64,000 nt of DNA, from positions 345,128,444-345,192,443 of the forward strand of contig OX336389.2 of NCBI GenBank assembly GCA_946902985.2, written 5' to 3'. Source of the stretch: Meconema thalassinum. Lineage: Eukaryota; Arthropoda; Insecta; Orthoptera; Tettigoniidae. The notes under the pieces were generated by a model that was not told the DNA's origin, ran no database searches, and was given only the letters and a program-made list of their open reading frames with translations. Both the position numbers and the translations under genes were made by a program. Within the stretch, counting starts at the first letter, position 1. Every line of letters starts with the position of its first letter. This document shows positions 1-12,037 of this stretch, in pieces.

Positions 1-1770
1 AATAATGAGGTAGCCTGGTTTCTATTGTTATTGTCTAAAGCAGGGTTTCTCAAACTTTTTCTGTCATGCCCCCCTTCTGAAGCATGTAATATCTAGCATT
101 CCCCCCCATTCCCCCCCTTCTTAGCACTTCTCATAGGCTAGTTCGCACAAAAGAAAAACAAAGAAACACGGATCACAAGATCTGTGGTATTTACTCTGCA
201 ACTACCAGTTACAATAATAATAACACACAATTTACTATTCTTAGAGCACATCAAAGTTCAACAACTTTTTGTCCCTTTTTACCACTGCTAATAAGCCACT
301 TATCCATGGATAATGGCGTTACTTGTATCAGTTTATTGTAAATGGGGCTAAGCACTTCTATTGAACATGCACTAGAACTCGCCTGTTCACTCACTGTCTT
401 TGAACTGCCTGCAAAGGCCTGGCTGCATTCGAGTCAACAATGTCAGAAATAGAGGAATCTATTCTTGGAAGGAAGTGGCAGTCACATTGTCAAGCAGCTT
501 ATTCTTATTCGCAATAGTGGTTGTTAAGTGTTTGCTAAGGAGATATCGCTGCGGGTGAAAGGGTGCTGCGTGGGAAATGTTACTCTACACGTTTACTCAG
601 AATGGTCAGTTCTAGTGAAATAAACGGCTAAAGTAAGAGTCTATTCGTCTTGAATAGCCGTGGGAGTTTCCTGCCTATGATAGGTTCATGGATATGAGGA
701 TAGCAGTATTTGTTACAGAATATGAAATATGACTTTCAATCAGAGCCGGCGCCTCCCACTTTGAGGACCTCTGGTCTAAAGAATACAACTTTTCAGGATA
801 ATGTTTGCCAATGGCTGTGCTGGCCAGACTAAATATGTAACAGCCCTAGGAATGGCTTTTACGAGATGTTTCAGTCAGAATTAAAAATGTCGAGTTTATA
901 TCTTCTGTCTAGGGACCTTCTTACATGCCACCAGGCCGAGGATTTGGTCACCTAGAAAAGATGTAAGAAAGGAAAATGTAATTGCTGACACTGCGGAATA
1001 TATCAGCGTAGGGTATTTGAATATTACGGGCCAGTTACAATTGCAAACGGTGTTACAGTATACACTTGAGAAACTGCTGTACCATAAGAGATTTGATGAA
1101 GCCATAGAATCTTGGGCACTTAAAATATGCAGATACAAAGTGTTTCCGCTTCCAAATCCAAGATCAGAGTCTTAAGTCCTCACTAGAGGAGAACATCCAC
1201 ACATTATGAACTATAATAAAGCAAAGAGCATCTGTAAAGCATTCAAGAGCATTTAGTTTTAATGTTTCCAAGTGAAGTTGATATGTTAATGATATCGTGA
1301 CTAGGTTTTTATATTTCTTCAAAGAAATTGTGTTGTTTGTTTCCTAATAGCAGTTAAAAGTGTGCTTCATGATGTTCAGGTTGTTGTATCATAAACTGAC
1401 CAACATATACTGTTGCAAATCTAGTCACCTACATATTATTTCATTTGCACGTTCTGTTTCTACAGCTTCAATTAAGTCGTCAGTGACTCTTGGGACGACA
1501 CTTATTCAAACCACACTAAATGTTCCACCACTGCATGTTAGGTACACTCTGGAACAGTGTTTCACCTCTCCTGTAAAACCAGTAAAATGTTAGAAGATTA
1601 GTTTTGAAACTGGCCTAATTGTTGCAGGTGTGTTTGATATATGTACATCATTATTTCATGTTCAACATCCTATTGGTCCACAGGACTTGCTCACCTAATG
1701 ACTTAAACTGAGCATTATCCCTGCAGTGCAGGAGGCCATGGCCCTCAAGTGATATGCAAGAATGCTTTAT
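1..1770. other. Unassigned intronic/intergenic sequence
   Basis: I see no convincing gene. Open frames here are under 81 codons, lack recognisable motifs and have no supporting splice structure. If p110 extends upstream, this is probably intron. A C-rich patch lies at about 69-118. Nothing else stands out. Confidence 0.4.
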
Positions 1771-1773
1771 TTG

Positions 1774-1774
1774 A

Positions 1775-1813
<39 letters not shown>

Positions 1814-1915
1814 ATATCCTTCTTTGTTTTGGCCATCACAATGACACAGGTTATCATACAAATTCTAGAGGGCTGAATGACCACGATGTCCAAGCCCCTC
1901 AAATGAAACATCTTC
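1774..1915 (+). repeat. (CTA)n microsatellite and SINE 3' end
   Basis: A run of CTA triplets occupies about 1779-1813. The following sequence (about 1830-1910, including GATGTCCAAGCCCCTCAAA) matches the 3' part of the SINE at 59554-59935, so this is probably the truncated 3' end of the same family. Confidence 0.6.
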
Positions 1916-1984
1916 TGCAATGTAAACTACATTCTTGTTGTTCATACTATACATACTTTACATACATTTTCATTTGAGAATCTT

Positions 1985-2926
1985 TTGCCTTTCAGTGCCC
2001 AGTCTAATTTGCAAGCCTCTGTTTGCAAATAAGTCGCCTCCATGATCCGGTATTAGCAGTTAGCACTATGGCCTCCTCTGTTTCTACACCACTCACTTTG
2101 AAATCATTCAACACTGAATATAACCATCGCCTCCTAGTTCTACCTTTGCTTCTCTTACACTCTACAGCTGAACCCATAAACCTCTTAGGTAATCTCTCCT
2201 CCCCATTCTCATCACTTGACCTCACCATCATGAGTTGACTCATACAAACAGCTTAATCTAGCATGTTCGTTTCTAACTTAGCCTTTATCTCCTTGTTACG
2301 AGTATCCTCCTACCAATTCTCATATCTTTTTTTTTACCAGCAATCATTTGTACTATCATATTTGTTAATTCTAGCTTATGTGTGAGATATGCTGCATCTA
2401 CCTAGCTCTCATTTCCATACAGCAAGGTCGGTCTGAATAGTGAGTGATGTAATGAGAGTTTCGTTATTACACTAACTTCTTTCTTGCAGAATACTGTAGA
2501 TCGCAACTGAGAATTCACTGCATTGGCTTCTCTGCACCTTGACTCGATCTCTTTCCCTATACTACCATCCTAAGAGAATACACCGTGTAAGTACTGTACT
2601 TAAAATGGTCCAGCTGCTCAAATGTAAATCCTCCTACTGGGCAGTCTATTTTTTTGTGTTTCTCCCGTACCATCACTTTCATTTTTGAAATACTGATTTT
2701 CAAACCATATTCCCTACATTTCTGTTCAGGTTCTGACATGTTGGTTTGTAAGCTTTTGTTGGAGATTGTCATTATAACCAGGTCATCATTATTAGCCAGA
2801 CTGCTTACCTAGTTTCCACCTAATTGAATCCCACCCAGCCAGTTTATGCTCTTCAGCCAATGTTCCATACATAGAGTAAACAGTAGTGGTGTAAGATTAC
2901 AGCCATGCCTCACTCCTGTAACAACT
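1985..2926 (-). pseudogene. LINE reverse transcriptase, 3' part (decayed)
   Basis: On the minus strand this encodes the end of a non-LTR retrotransposon polyprotein. One stretch (2557-2772) carries the post-catalytic segment with YGLKIS and a later QLDHFKYS motif. Another (2004-2243) carries the C-terminal tail with a KGRTRRRW motif, a hallmark of RT-encoding LINE C-termini. The frame is broken between the two. The missing central RT part continues at 8744-9225, so a single LINE copy was split by the TTAA-flanked insertion at 2931-8739. Function is lost. The clade is uncertain. Confidence 0.7.
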
Positions 2927-3730
2927 TTAACCCTTTGGATGCCGACCCCGAATAGGCATAGAATGCCAGGCATGTTTCAATGGATTGTGCATCACTGCAT
3001 AAAAAAAATTAATAAAAGCCTCAGTTTAAAAGATATGGAAATACAGTTTGGTATGTTAGCTTGATATACTCCAAGGACTATAAACATGTGACTTAGATTT
3101 AACAAAAAATATTTCATGGAATAATGTGCACAAAATTATAATATTTTTTTTATAAAAAATAAAAAAATTATGATTTGAAAATAATTAGCACATTGTACAC
3201 TAAATCAAAAGTGTATAAGTGAAGATAATTAATGTTAACTCATATTTAGGATCATATATACCAATTTATACTGTTACAGAGGTGCCAACTATTACGGATT
3301 GCCCGTAATTATTACGGATTTCACCTCACGATTACGGCATTACGGTCAAAGGGGAGAATATTACGGAAAAGTGACATTATCACGAAAGAAATACATTTCT
3401 ATGAAGAAAAAAAAAAGGAAATGTACAGGGTGTCTACCGGTAACGAAAGATTAGCTAATTTTACAAACAGGTAACGAAATTAACGAAAAGTAGCTAATGT
3501 TTATGTCTGGTTAGTTGGAGGTAAAGAAAATTCGCCAAGGTTGGTTTAAATCATTTAAAATCGCTCCGCTAGGCACTCAGATTACGATGGAGAAAGTTTC
3601 ACGCAAGCGGCGCCGATTGCTTAAGCTATATCTCCCCGTGTCCGACCTGAAGGAAATGCATACTGAGGATACCTCGAGTGGTATACAACGATTCAACGTA
3701 TATTTTCGGCATCAAGAACAGTTTTAGTTT

Positions 3731-3974
3731 TGTGTGAAATCTTTTTCTGTATTATTAGGAAACCTGACTTTCTGCGAGACGTTTATTCGCGAAAATTTCT
3801 GAAACTAAACAGAAACCTCTCATTTCTGTTATTGACCTCTAAATTTGGAGACTGTGTGAAATCTTTTTCTGTATTATTAGGAAACCTGACTTTCTCCGAG
3901 ACGTTTATTCGCGAAAATTTCCGAAACTAAACGGAAACCTCTCATTTCTGTTATTGACCTCTAAATTTGGAGAC
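3731..3974. repeat. 122-bp tandem duplication
   Basis: Two nearly identical copies lie head to tail at 3731-3852 and 3853-3974, each starting TGTGTGAAATC and ending AAATTTGGAGAC. They differ at only a few bases, so the duplication is fairly recent. It lies in the left part of the hAT element. Confidence 0.9.
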
Positions 3975-4271
3975 TATCTCAAACTGAAGTCCAGAAATAA
4001 CGCGAAATAATTTAATGGCTCAATCTTGCAAAATGAAACAGTTTAAAAAAATCTCGAAAAAGCTTCGAATACATATATTTTAAAAATCTATCCGTCTCGA
4101 AAATTTGCGACATCCAGTATGGTTAATTCGAAATTCCATTATGTCGATATTTCCTTCGAACTTTGGTATCATCGGATAATCTAACCGGTTATCTCGAAAA
4201 TGTGTATAACTTGTAGCCTATAATTCGTGATTCGAAAGAAATTGTGCCGTCTTGTATTATTCATGCAATCC

Positions 4272-5590
4272 TCTCACAAGGGGAGGATACGATGTATGGG
4301 TCACCGACTCGAACCATCTTTAGTACACGTGTAGGGCATGACTAGGTGCATACCAGGTGCAAGTAGTAAGGTGCGCTTCTCAGCCGATTCCGAGAAATTA
4401 ATTATTAATTATTCGTAATTGCTGTAGCGCATTCATGTGCTCTGTACGTTAACTGGAAGCCAAGGAGCGCATGGTTCAGCGGTAAGAGCCATGCTTCGTA
4501 AGCGTGGGATCACTGGTTCAAATCCCACCGGTGAGCCTCTTTTTTTTTTTTTTTTTTGTAAACATAGGCAATTCGTACAACTGTAGGTGCGTGAATAATG
4601 TTCATTTTGCAGTGAATTGTAATAACGTGTTCTGTAAGCGGGAAAAGGGATCCTGAAATTATCGTATGGGGTTGATGAACGTTTGTGACATTACATAATG
4701 TACAGTCGGGGCATTGCAAATACATTGGTACTCTATTATATGTATACGTTTATACACTGAAGGCCCAGTCTGTTCCGTTCATTGCACGTCAGTGAACCAT
4801 CAGACCACTCCGTACCCCGCAAATAGTGTCTCATGCTATGGGTATTGGTTGTGTTACCGTTTTTACTATTCATTACATTCATCAACACACAAATATTTCT
4901 ATTTTTTTACACACTCATAATACATAACAATTCCAAAACTTTTTTTTTCTTTACTGCCTACTTGATATTTGGAAAGTGTTCGGAACTGGCGAGGTCACCT
5001 GCACACAAACTAACGATAACGGTGGGCAGGAGGATAAACGGTTCACCCAGGAAACGTTGAATGCCGCATTCGTTCCTTGGCTCTTGAGGTAGCAACATCA
5101 TAAGAGTGGGAATAATTGTGCTATGTCGGATTTTACACGTTATAGTGATGTGCCGGTGCCTACGAAGGCCGATGTAAGTGGACCGCATTCAAATTCCGCG
5201 ACGAGGATGTAATCTCCTGTAAGATTTGTTCCCACTCCCGCTCACATGACACGTTATTACAATTGACTGCAAAATGAACATTATTCACGACACCTACTGT
5301 TGTACGAAATGCCTGTTACAAAAAAAATGCTCACCGGTGGGATTCGATCCAGTGATCCCACGCTTACGAAGCAGGGCTCTTACCGCTGCACCATGAGCTT
5401 CTTGGCTTCATGTTAACGTACAGCGCACATGAACGCGCTACAGCAATTACGAATAATTAATAATTAATTTCTCGGAATCGGCTGAGAAGCGCACCTTACT
5501 ACTTGCACCTGGTATATGCCTAGGCATGCCCTGCACGTGTACTAAAGATGGTTCGAATCGGTGACCCATACATCGTATCCTCCCCTTGTC
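4272..5590. repeat. Long inverted repeat with tRNA-like arms
   Basis: The segment at about 4272-4645 is repeated in reverse complement at about 5225-5590, with roughly 90% identity by eye, around a 0.58-kb spacer. Each arm contains a tRNA-like module with an A-box-like stretch (GGTTCAGCGGTAAGAG, arm 1) and a B-box-like GGTTCAAATCC (arm 1) or GGATCGAATCC (arm 2), followed by a T-run. The modules lie at about 4464-4540 and 5331-5405. The tRNA-like parts look SINE-derived, not like functional tRNA genes. Confidence 0.8.
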
Positions 5591-5679
5591 AGAATAATTC
5601 GTAATATTCGATACCTACTTCGAACGTTCATCCTCCCAAACTCACATGCTCAAGACGGTGGGCTGATCGCACGACTTGC

Positions 5680-6290
5680 CTACGGAATCCCGTCAAATGG
5701 ACCAAGATCGGCGCCAGTTGCGTAAAATCATTAAACTGGTGCCCAATCGTGAACTTGTGACCACGAAGACTGCGGTAATTCTGTCAAAGGTGATTGGGCA
5801 CCCATCACGAAACATTCCGAAACCTACTCGCTACTTTTCTCATGACCGTATACCGTCCATAACTGCTCGTGAATTTTAACCCTGCCCAACCTCGAGCTTG
5901 CCTCCGCCATTCTGCCAGGACAAATAGGCAGGCAGAGAATCGTTGAACGGCCAGGTGCGGTGCCGATTACATATTAATGCGCTCTCAGTGACCAACCGCG
6001 AGGCCATCATGAATCTCGTAAAATGGCGGAAAGCGGCAGCGATTGCAATACATCGCGACATTTCTCTGCATTCGATGATGAGAACAACTGGATTCTTGTC
6101 AAACGTACAGCAAGCGGCGCCGATTGCCTTCCCTTATCCACCCTAAGGACAATGGAAATCTCGTTGATCGACTAAAAGTGACACCAATTATGTAAATCGC
6201 GATTTTTCTCAGTGTTCTATAGTGAAAAGTACGGGAATCTCGTCAGACGGTTGATACAGGCGCCGGTCGTGTAACATCTCAATATTTATC
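5680..6290 (+). repeat. Degenerate 66-94 bp tandem array with GGCGCC motif
   Basis: Units begin with variants of GGAATCTCGTCAAACGG and carry, about 25 bases on, variants of AGCGGCGCCGATTGC. Starts are visible near 5682, 5933, 6008, 6092, 6166 and 6232, and a weaker one near 5776. A related GGCGCC copy lies near 3609 at the other end of the hAT element. Units are diverged. I see no coding meaning. Confidence 0.5.
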
Positions 6291-6480
6291 TTAGAATTAA
6301 GGTTTCATATTCATTTTTTGATTATTTTTGTTAAAAGATTACCAAGTTAGGTCAAGGAAGGTATACATGACAAACTTGAAGAGGAATTTGCTGTTTATCA
6401 GTGTGATACATTCCATGAATATATTTTACAAGGACCTAGAATTGATGTAAACTGGGGCAACATTGCTGAGATTACAACTG

Positions 6481-6758
6481 AAAGTGGACAGTTCAAGTAT
6501 AAAACCTTATGTAATGTGGTATTTGCAATATTAAGTGTACCTCACAGTAACTCGCCCACAGAAAGAATGCTCAGTGTTGTTCGGAAAAATCAGACGGAAT
6601 TCAGACCTACATTAAGCACATCTACAATGGAATCGCTTATGATTCAGAAGAAGAAAACTTCATCACAGGGGGAAGTATGTTACAAGAAAACTTTAACAGA
6701 AAAGCAGCTACTGGGTGCAAAACAAGCTACAAGGATTTTTTTTAAATCACAGAACTAG
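6481..6758 (+). pseudogene. hAT transposase C-terminal (dimerisation) remnant
   Basis: The frame starting at 6516 reads LSVPHSNSPTERMLSVVRK, then NQTEFRPTLS and a MESLMIQKK-like segment. This matches the hAT family C-terminal dimerisation region, where a conserved P/S-N-x-x-x-E-R-x-F-S block is followed by a short helix. No upstream catalytic domain is recognisable, so the protein is a relic. It is oriented left to right and lies about 200 bp from the element's right terminus, where the end of a hAT transposase is expected. Confidence 0.65.
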
Positions 6759-7079
6759 CAGGCAATGTGCAAATTTTATTGTGTAATATGTTATTCTTTA
6801 CTAAAGGTTGCATCCGGGTAGGGCAAAGTTGGTGTCTTTATCGAGAAGGGAGGAGCGCGCTTTGGATTTGACATGAAACTGTTTGAAGCGGAGCGACAGA
6901 GAGGGGGGGGCAATATAAGGGATTACTGATAACCCACTTCAAAAGTTGGCACCTCTGCTGTTATAGTAGGCCTACGTGATGGCATGCCATCTTGCGACAA
7001 ATGTACTATTTACAACTTTACTAAGTCCTAGATAAATTGCTACTGAACTATTACTACAGTAGAAATAATAATAGACTTA

Positions 7080-8417
7080 GGGCCAGTTCCATCAACCTTG
7101 CGTTAAATTTGGCTAACGAAACGTTAGTTAACAAATCGTTATTTAACATTCTGTTATAGATTACGTGTTCCACAAAACGTTTTAACAAGTTGGTTAACAA
7201 ACGATGCGTTAAATGTAACTTGCTGTAAGGATCAAGGAAGCAGTGAAAAGCATGGATGGTTTTTCAGACTTCTGAACTGTGTCTAGTCAACTTGTATTCA
7301 TTTGTTTGCTATTCGCGAACTCAAGCGATGGTGCTGCCGTTATCTGGAACTAGCGTAAGGGCGAGGGAAACACAAACAGACAGAACTGATGCTATAACAT
7401 GTGATTTGAGTAGATGGGTGTGCTCTTTTCTCGTATTTTCAGTTACTTTTATAATAATTGAGGCTAAGAGATGAGTAATTTATTTGCTCAGTTCCGCTGT
7501 GCTCTTCAAATTCAACAATTGCCATATCAATGCTTTACTTCCACAAAAAAAAAAAGCTTTTCAGACGGAATGGAGTAGATTTGGCCTACTTCGCGTCGCA
7601 AAGCCGATTTCGAAGTACTGTATATGATCGTATGCGGCTGCCATTTTACAAAGGAGAATTATTTATTAATAAATACTACCGGTAATGAATTTCTTAAAAT
7701 AACCAGTACCCTACATTCTCCCCTGCATTACAAACTAGTTCTTCCCATGTGGCAAAAATTACTTCAGGGGTCGCCTACATGTGGCTGTCTTTTTTTTTTT
7801 TTTTACTTGCCCCATTGCTGCTTCAAATCTGTGAAACTCAGTTTTCCTAATAATTAGGTGCCTATTAAAAATTTTAAAAATCTTTATAGTCAACTTGTAG
7901 GCTATTTATAGATCAAAAATTGTATGTGCGTTTATATTTAAATTGCATCGTGACACTGTTTATCTAAACTATGTGAAAATGAAAACTACAAATCAACACT
8001 CATGCAGATCAACTGACAGCTTTGGATGGAAATCAAATGGCTGTCATTTTCACTAGTTTTATTCATCATTTGAAATTCAGTACAATAACATTTTGTGCAC
8101 TATAAAACTACATAATTGACCATTACGTATTGATGTTGCTGTCTGAAAAGAATTTTTGTTCTGTAGCATTATTCAAATACTGTAATCAAAAATAAATAAT
8201 ACAATAACTGAGCACGAAACGCATACTGTATTTGCTTGTAAACATTTTTAACACTATTAAACTCCTTAACTGAGCAAGAATGGGATGTTAAAATAACGGA
8301 TAGGTTAACGATTTGTTAGCAGTAATGTTGGTTCATGGAGCACCATTTTGCTAACATTTCCGTTAAATTACTTTAACGTGTCGTTAAAACTTTAACGAAG
8401 GTTGATGGAACCGGCCC
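7080..8417. mobile_element. Harbinger-like non-autonomous element (TTA target duplication)
   Basis: The termini are GGGCCAGTTCCATCAACCTT at 7080 and, inward from 8417, GGGCCGGTTCCATCAACCTT. They are flanked by TTA trinucleotides (7077-7079 and 8418-8420). A 3-bp TWA duplication is characteristic of PIF/Harbinger elements. Subterminal regions on both sides are rich in GTTAAC/TTTAACG motifs, possibly repeated transposase-binding sites. The 1.3-kb interior has no recognisable coding region, so it is non-autonomous. Confidence 0.72.
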
Positions 8418-8743
8418 TTAATATATCACGATAAATAACTCAAATGTGTCAGTTAGAGCGTAAAATGATCAAAAATAAATCACAACACGCGGACATAAAC
8501 AAACAAGGTGGCTGCCATATTGGATCATAGACGTCAAGCGTGCGCAGACTATACACTCGTAATGTACGAGTGAACAAGCAAAAAATAAGCTATGTCAGTG
8601 CCATCTGATGACATACAAAGGAATTACAAACATTCTACCTTCTTACTACATGATTTGTAGAGCAATCTAGCACCACACCGCATAACTACAACACATATAA
8701 AAGCGTGCCGATCAAATCGGCATCTTGGCACTGTAAGGGTTAA

Positions 8744-9225
8744 ACGAAGAACTTGTTCTACCATCAATTCTCACTGCAGCCTGATTATCATCATAAATTG
8801 CCTGTAGCAGCCTTCCCTTGATACCATGATTCCTCTGGATTCTCAACGTCTTTTTCCTTGTTACTTTATCGTACGCCTCCTCTAGATTTACAAAACACAA
8901 CTGTATATTCCTCTCGTAGCATTTCTCATTACCTTGCACATACTAGAAATTTGATCCTGGCATCCTCGTGGTCTAAAGCCACACTGGTTTTCATCCATCT
9001 TACTCTCGACCAATGATCAAACTTTCCTTTTGACAATACCGGAGTACACTTCGCCAGGGGACACTTATCAAAGAAATACCTCTATAATTGTTGCAATCTT
9101 TCCTGTTACCATGTTTACAAATTGGGGCAATCACTCTTTGGCCTTTCCTAAATCCCATGTTAATTTTATTATCCTATGTAACCATTCTATCCCCTTTTGT
9201 TGTAACCTATATTTTATGAGTCCCC
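8744..9225 (-). pseudogene. LINE reverse transcriptase, central part (decayed)
   Basis: Minus-strand translation shows the RT block with DCNNYRGISL (about 9070-9100) and, at 8712-8939, a segment with FVNLEEAYDKV, the decayed first catalytic aspartate region. This is the missing upstream half of the LINE at 1985-2926. The last codons of the open frame (SAKMPI) belong to the inserted piggyBac-type terminus, not to the LINE. Confidence 0.7.
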
Positions 9226-9339
9226 CATGACAGTTAAATGTAGGCTATTATTCTTATTATTTCTTTCATATCTATATATTATCGTGTTGGCAACGTATCC
9301 AATTGCATTGGTCCGTCTGCAGGAGACGCAGTGTCACTA

Positions 9340-9353
9340 CTTTATTATTATTA

Positions 9354-9391
<38 letters not shown>
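9340..9391. repeat. (ATT)n microsatellite
   Basis: A near-perfect run of ATT triplets, interrupted once by a GTT. The open frames across it are only poly-Ile or poly-Leu artefacts. Confidence 0.9.
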
Positions 9392-9394
<3 letters not shown>

Positions 9395-9439
9395 TCTATT
9401 ATTGTCTACGTATACTCTTTTATTAATTAATCAATGTAT

Positions 9440-11524
9440 TTTAGATCTCATTTTAATTCGGGGTAATGTGTTTAGTTATATTTGACGAGATTCTGAAGCT
9501 GGCTTTAAAGCTATGTTGTAAAGAATATGTTATAATTGCATTTGTACAGAATTGGTATGTTTTAAGTACGGAGAGATGGTGGGGGGAAGTAATCGCCTGC
9601 CACTTGTTGGTGAAATGTAAGTCTGCCGTTGATCACTAGAAAGAGTATGTGTCCTTGCAAGTGGTGCTTCCTATCCAAAGTGCAGGAACTATTACAAACG
9701 AGCGCGCTGGTGCATCTGTACCTTAAGATGGCCTTGATGCTGCTATCTCTTGCCACGGTGTGAACTACTTCAGGCTTACGTGTTGGTAGGGAGACATGCT
9801 GTGGCATGGAGACAGAGTACTGTTTTCATCAGATTGTTCCTCTAGATTTGAGTGCTACGTGTTTCGCCGGAAATCTTGAAGACTGTACCTACGAATTGTT
9901 CTTGGTATGGAAGGTGGTACCATGTGATTGGATTTGGCTGTTATGCCACAATCACAGTAGGCCTAATAATTGTGATTCTGAGAGTGCTTCCTTGAAGAAG
10001 ACCATGATGGTGATGAATCATGATCAAAGGCATGGCTGACCAGTTTGAAAGTGGCAAAATTGGAAATATACGGCAGACGACACAGCATCCAACAATAAAT
10101 CTTTGCCAGGCTTAAACTTAAGTATATCACTCTTTGTTATTGTATTTGTTGACTAAAGAAATCTTCAGACTGTAGAGTAAATTTAAATTGGATAGTATAG
10201 TGTTTCTTTTTTGTTAGATGCCTGTAAACCTTCCCACGTGTTTATAAGTTTATAGGAGGTTTGGTAAGGCCTATGCACTAGCCAGTTCCTTTCAGGATAT
10301 CTGCACTCGCCCGGGGATAAGAAGAGTTTTCAACAAGGTGGATTTGATCAATTACCGTATGAATAATTATTTAATTTGCATAAATTTTCTAAAGAGGCCA
10401 TTTATAAGGCAAAATATTTATTTTTTATTAATTTGTGTGATTTTCAAAGTTACAAATGGCTTCACTGGGTGAAGCCATCTTGTGGTTTGAATTGAAAGAT
10501 TACAGTGTAGAAGTTGAAACAATGCTTGGAATAAAACAAAACTGTCTGTCAAAACACTTTTTTAATGCTATTGTACATTGCAAGTACTGACAATTCATGG
10601 CCGTTGCTTACTGGGTAGACTGATGACAGGTTTAGAGACCTGTATCATTCTTGTATGTTTCAAGAATCTGTGTGGTTATAGCTTCTTAGTCCTCCAAAAG
10701 ACATTGGCACAACACCTCTGTGGAAAACAAGCAAGATAAATGTTTACACAAGTAAGATGGCCTAGTGTGATATTCCTTCTCATTTAAAGACCTCTATGCA
10801 TACTGTGGCACTGGTCACATATTTTGAAAGTCTATTTACATGTTAGTGTATATAAAATGTACTCGCATCATTCATTAACTGAAAAATCAAAGGTGATATT
10901 CAGCAACGGTTGGTAAGCACTGTCCCCCAGTTTATTGCAGCGCTGCTGTTGACTGGCCAAGAGGAAATATGGACCTCAATCTGCTGGATTATTCTGTAGG
11001 GCAGATACTTCAGATGAACAGTCCTAGGACTGTGAAACTGGGACCTGCCAAAGGTCTGTACGAACCTCAATCAACGCTACTACGTTTGCTTGTTTGAGGC
11101 CATTTATTCCTCATAACCAACTTCTTTCTTATTTATATGTAGTTCTGGAAGGAAATCAGCAGGAATAAAATGACCATTTTTTGCCTTGTTAGCAAAACTC
11201 AAAATATGGTGGTTCTCGCACTCTGTGTGGCAGATTTGTCCAATAAAGCACTTTGGATAGATAAGTCATTTATTGTCACATTATGTTTGCCAGCAAAATG
11301 TTAATACAGTGATATTTCAGATTGCTCTTTTTTTTTTTTAACTTACTTTTCAGCCATGTATCTTAATTTCTTTGTCTTCATTGAGTTATGAGTTTACGGG
11401 TGCCATTGTTTTCTTGTGTGTATTTCTTCAGTGTTTTCACTAACGACTGTTGAAGCTTATGTGCTGATTGACTGGAGTGAGGATTTAGCCAGAAAACTTT
11501 GAAAATGTGTTTGTTTCCCTGCAG
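9440..11524. other. Unassigned intron with a weak DDE-transposase trace
   Basis: Mostly AT-rich sequence without genes. At about 10950-11060 (+) one frame reads DWPRGNMDLNLLDYSV, which resembles the WPxxSPDLNPLDYSVW motif of mariner/Tc-type transposases. This is too short to name an element. A pyrimidine tract and CTGCAG precede the p110 exon at 11525. Confidence 0.35.
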
Positions 11525-11786
11525 GTATCATGCCGAGAGAACAGTGATGTACCCTTCTCAAGATAAAGTATTGGAGTATGCTGCTCTCAATAGTTGTCCA
11601 TCACCAGAGGCTCAGACTCCGCCTACACAGATCAGGACTATCCTCGAGCATCTTCTTATGGCAGAGAAGGAATTGCATGAGCAGGAAAAGAAAACAGTAT
11701 GGGGGATGCGCTATGAATGTCTGCAGCATTGTCCTGATCTGTTACCCAAATTATTGGACTGTGTTGAGTGGAATGATCACTGTGAG
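11525..11786 (+). CDS. Pi3K92E: PI3-kinase p110 catalytic subunit, exon (start of helical domain)
   Basis: This exon encodes 87 residues entering the helical (PIK) domain of class I PI3K p110, the kinase that makes PIP3 at the plasma membrane downstream of insulin/growth receptors. Recognisable segments are VMYPSQDKVLEYAA (C2-to-helical linker), then WGMRYECLQHCPDLLPKLLD and VEWNDHCEV. They parallel the family's W..R..C....P..LPKLL..[IV].W pattern, which favours class I over class II. The acceptor is TGCAG at 11520-11524 and the donor is GAG|GTATGT. Length is 1+261 nt, so the exon starts with the third base of a codon and ends in phase 0, matching the next exon. The upstream exon is not in the window or not recognised. 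Confidence 0.9.
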
Positions 11787-12037
11787 GTATGTAGAAATGC
11801 CCAACCTTATTTACTTAATTCAGTCCTCTTGTATCATGTGGTATTGATGCTATGAGTGATCTCCATCTACTCCAGTCCCTAGTAAGGGCAACTGCCTCTC
11901 TCCTCTCTCTTGGATAGTTCCCTCACTTATAGTGGCTCTCTGATTCCATCCTCCCAAGTCTTTCATGCTCTTCCTCAAACTTTTAATCCCTCCATCTTCT
12001 GTGACTAGTTCATTTTCCTTTCCTGTTATTGCACATA

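Larger units (their letters stand above)
3277..6957 (+). mobile_element. hAT-type transposon (decayed, composite interior)
   Basis: The termini form an inverted repeat, CAGAGGTGCCAACT at 3277-3290 and its complement ending at 6957. They are bounded by the 6-bp direct repeat CTGTTA (3271-3276, 6958-6963). CAGRGGTG-type ends are typical of hAT elements; the duplication is shorter than the usual 8 bp. Near the right end is a piece of hAT transposase C-terminus (6481-6758). The interior also holds a 122-bp tandem duplication, a long palindrome with tRNA-like arms and a degenerate tandem array. It sits inside the piggyBac-type element. Confidence 0.78.
2931..8739. mobile_element. piggyBac-type non-autonomous element carrying nested insertions
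   Basis: The ends are CCCTTTGGATGCCGA on the left and, reading inward from the right, CCCTTACAGTGCCAAGATGCCGA. Each is flanked directly by TTAA (2927-2930 and 8740-8743), the target duplication made by piggyBac transposases. The insertion splits one LINE, whose two halves lie at 1985-2926 and 8744-9225. Removing the hAT (3277-6957) and the Harbinger-like element (7080-8417) leaves only about 0.8 kb with no transposase, so it was moved in trans. The assignment rests on termini and target site, not on a coding match. Confidence 0.7.

Noticed and set aside
4464..5410. Two tRNA-gene-like stretches
   Set aside because: They have box-like motifs and T-runs, but lie in both arms of a long inverted repeat and differ at box positions. 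I could not fold a convincing full cloverleaf, so SINE-derived is more likely.
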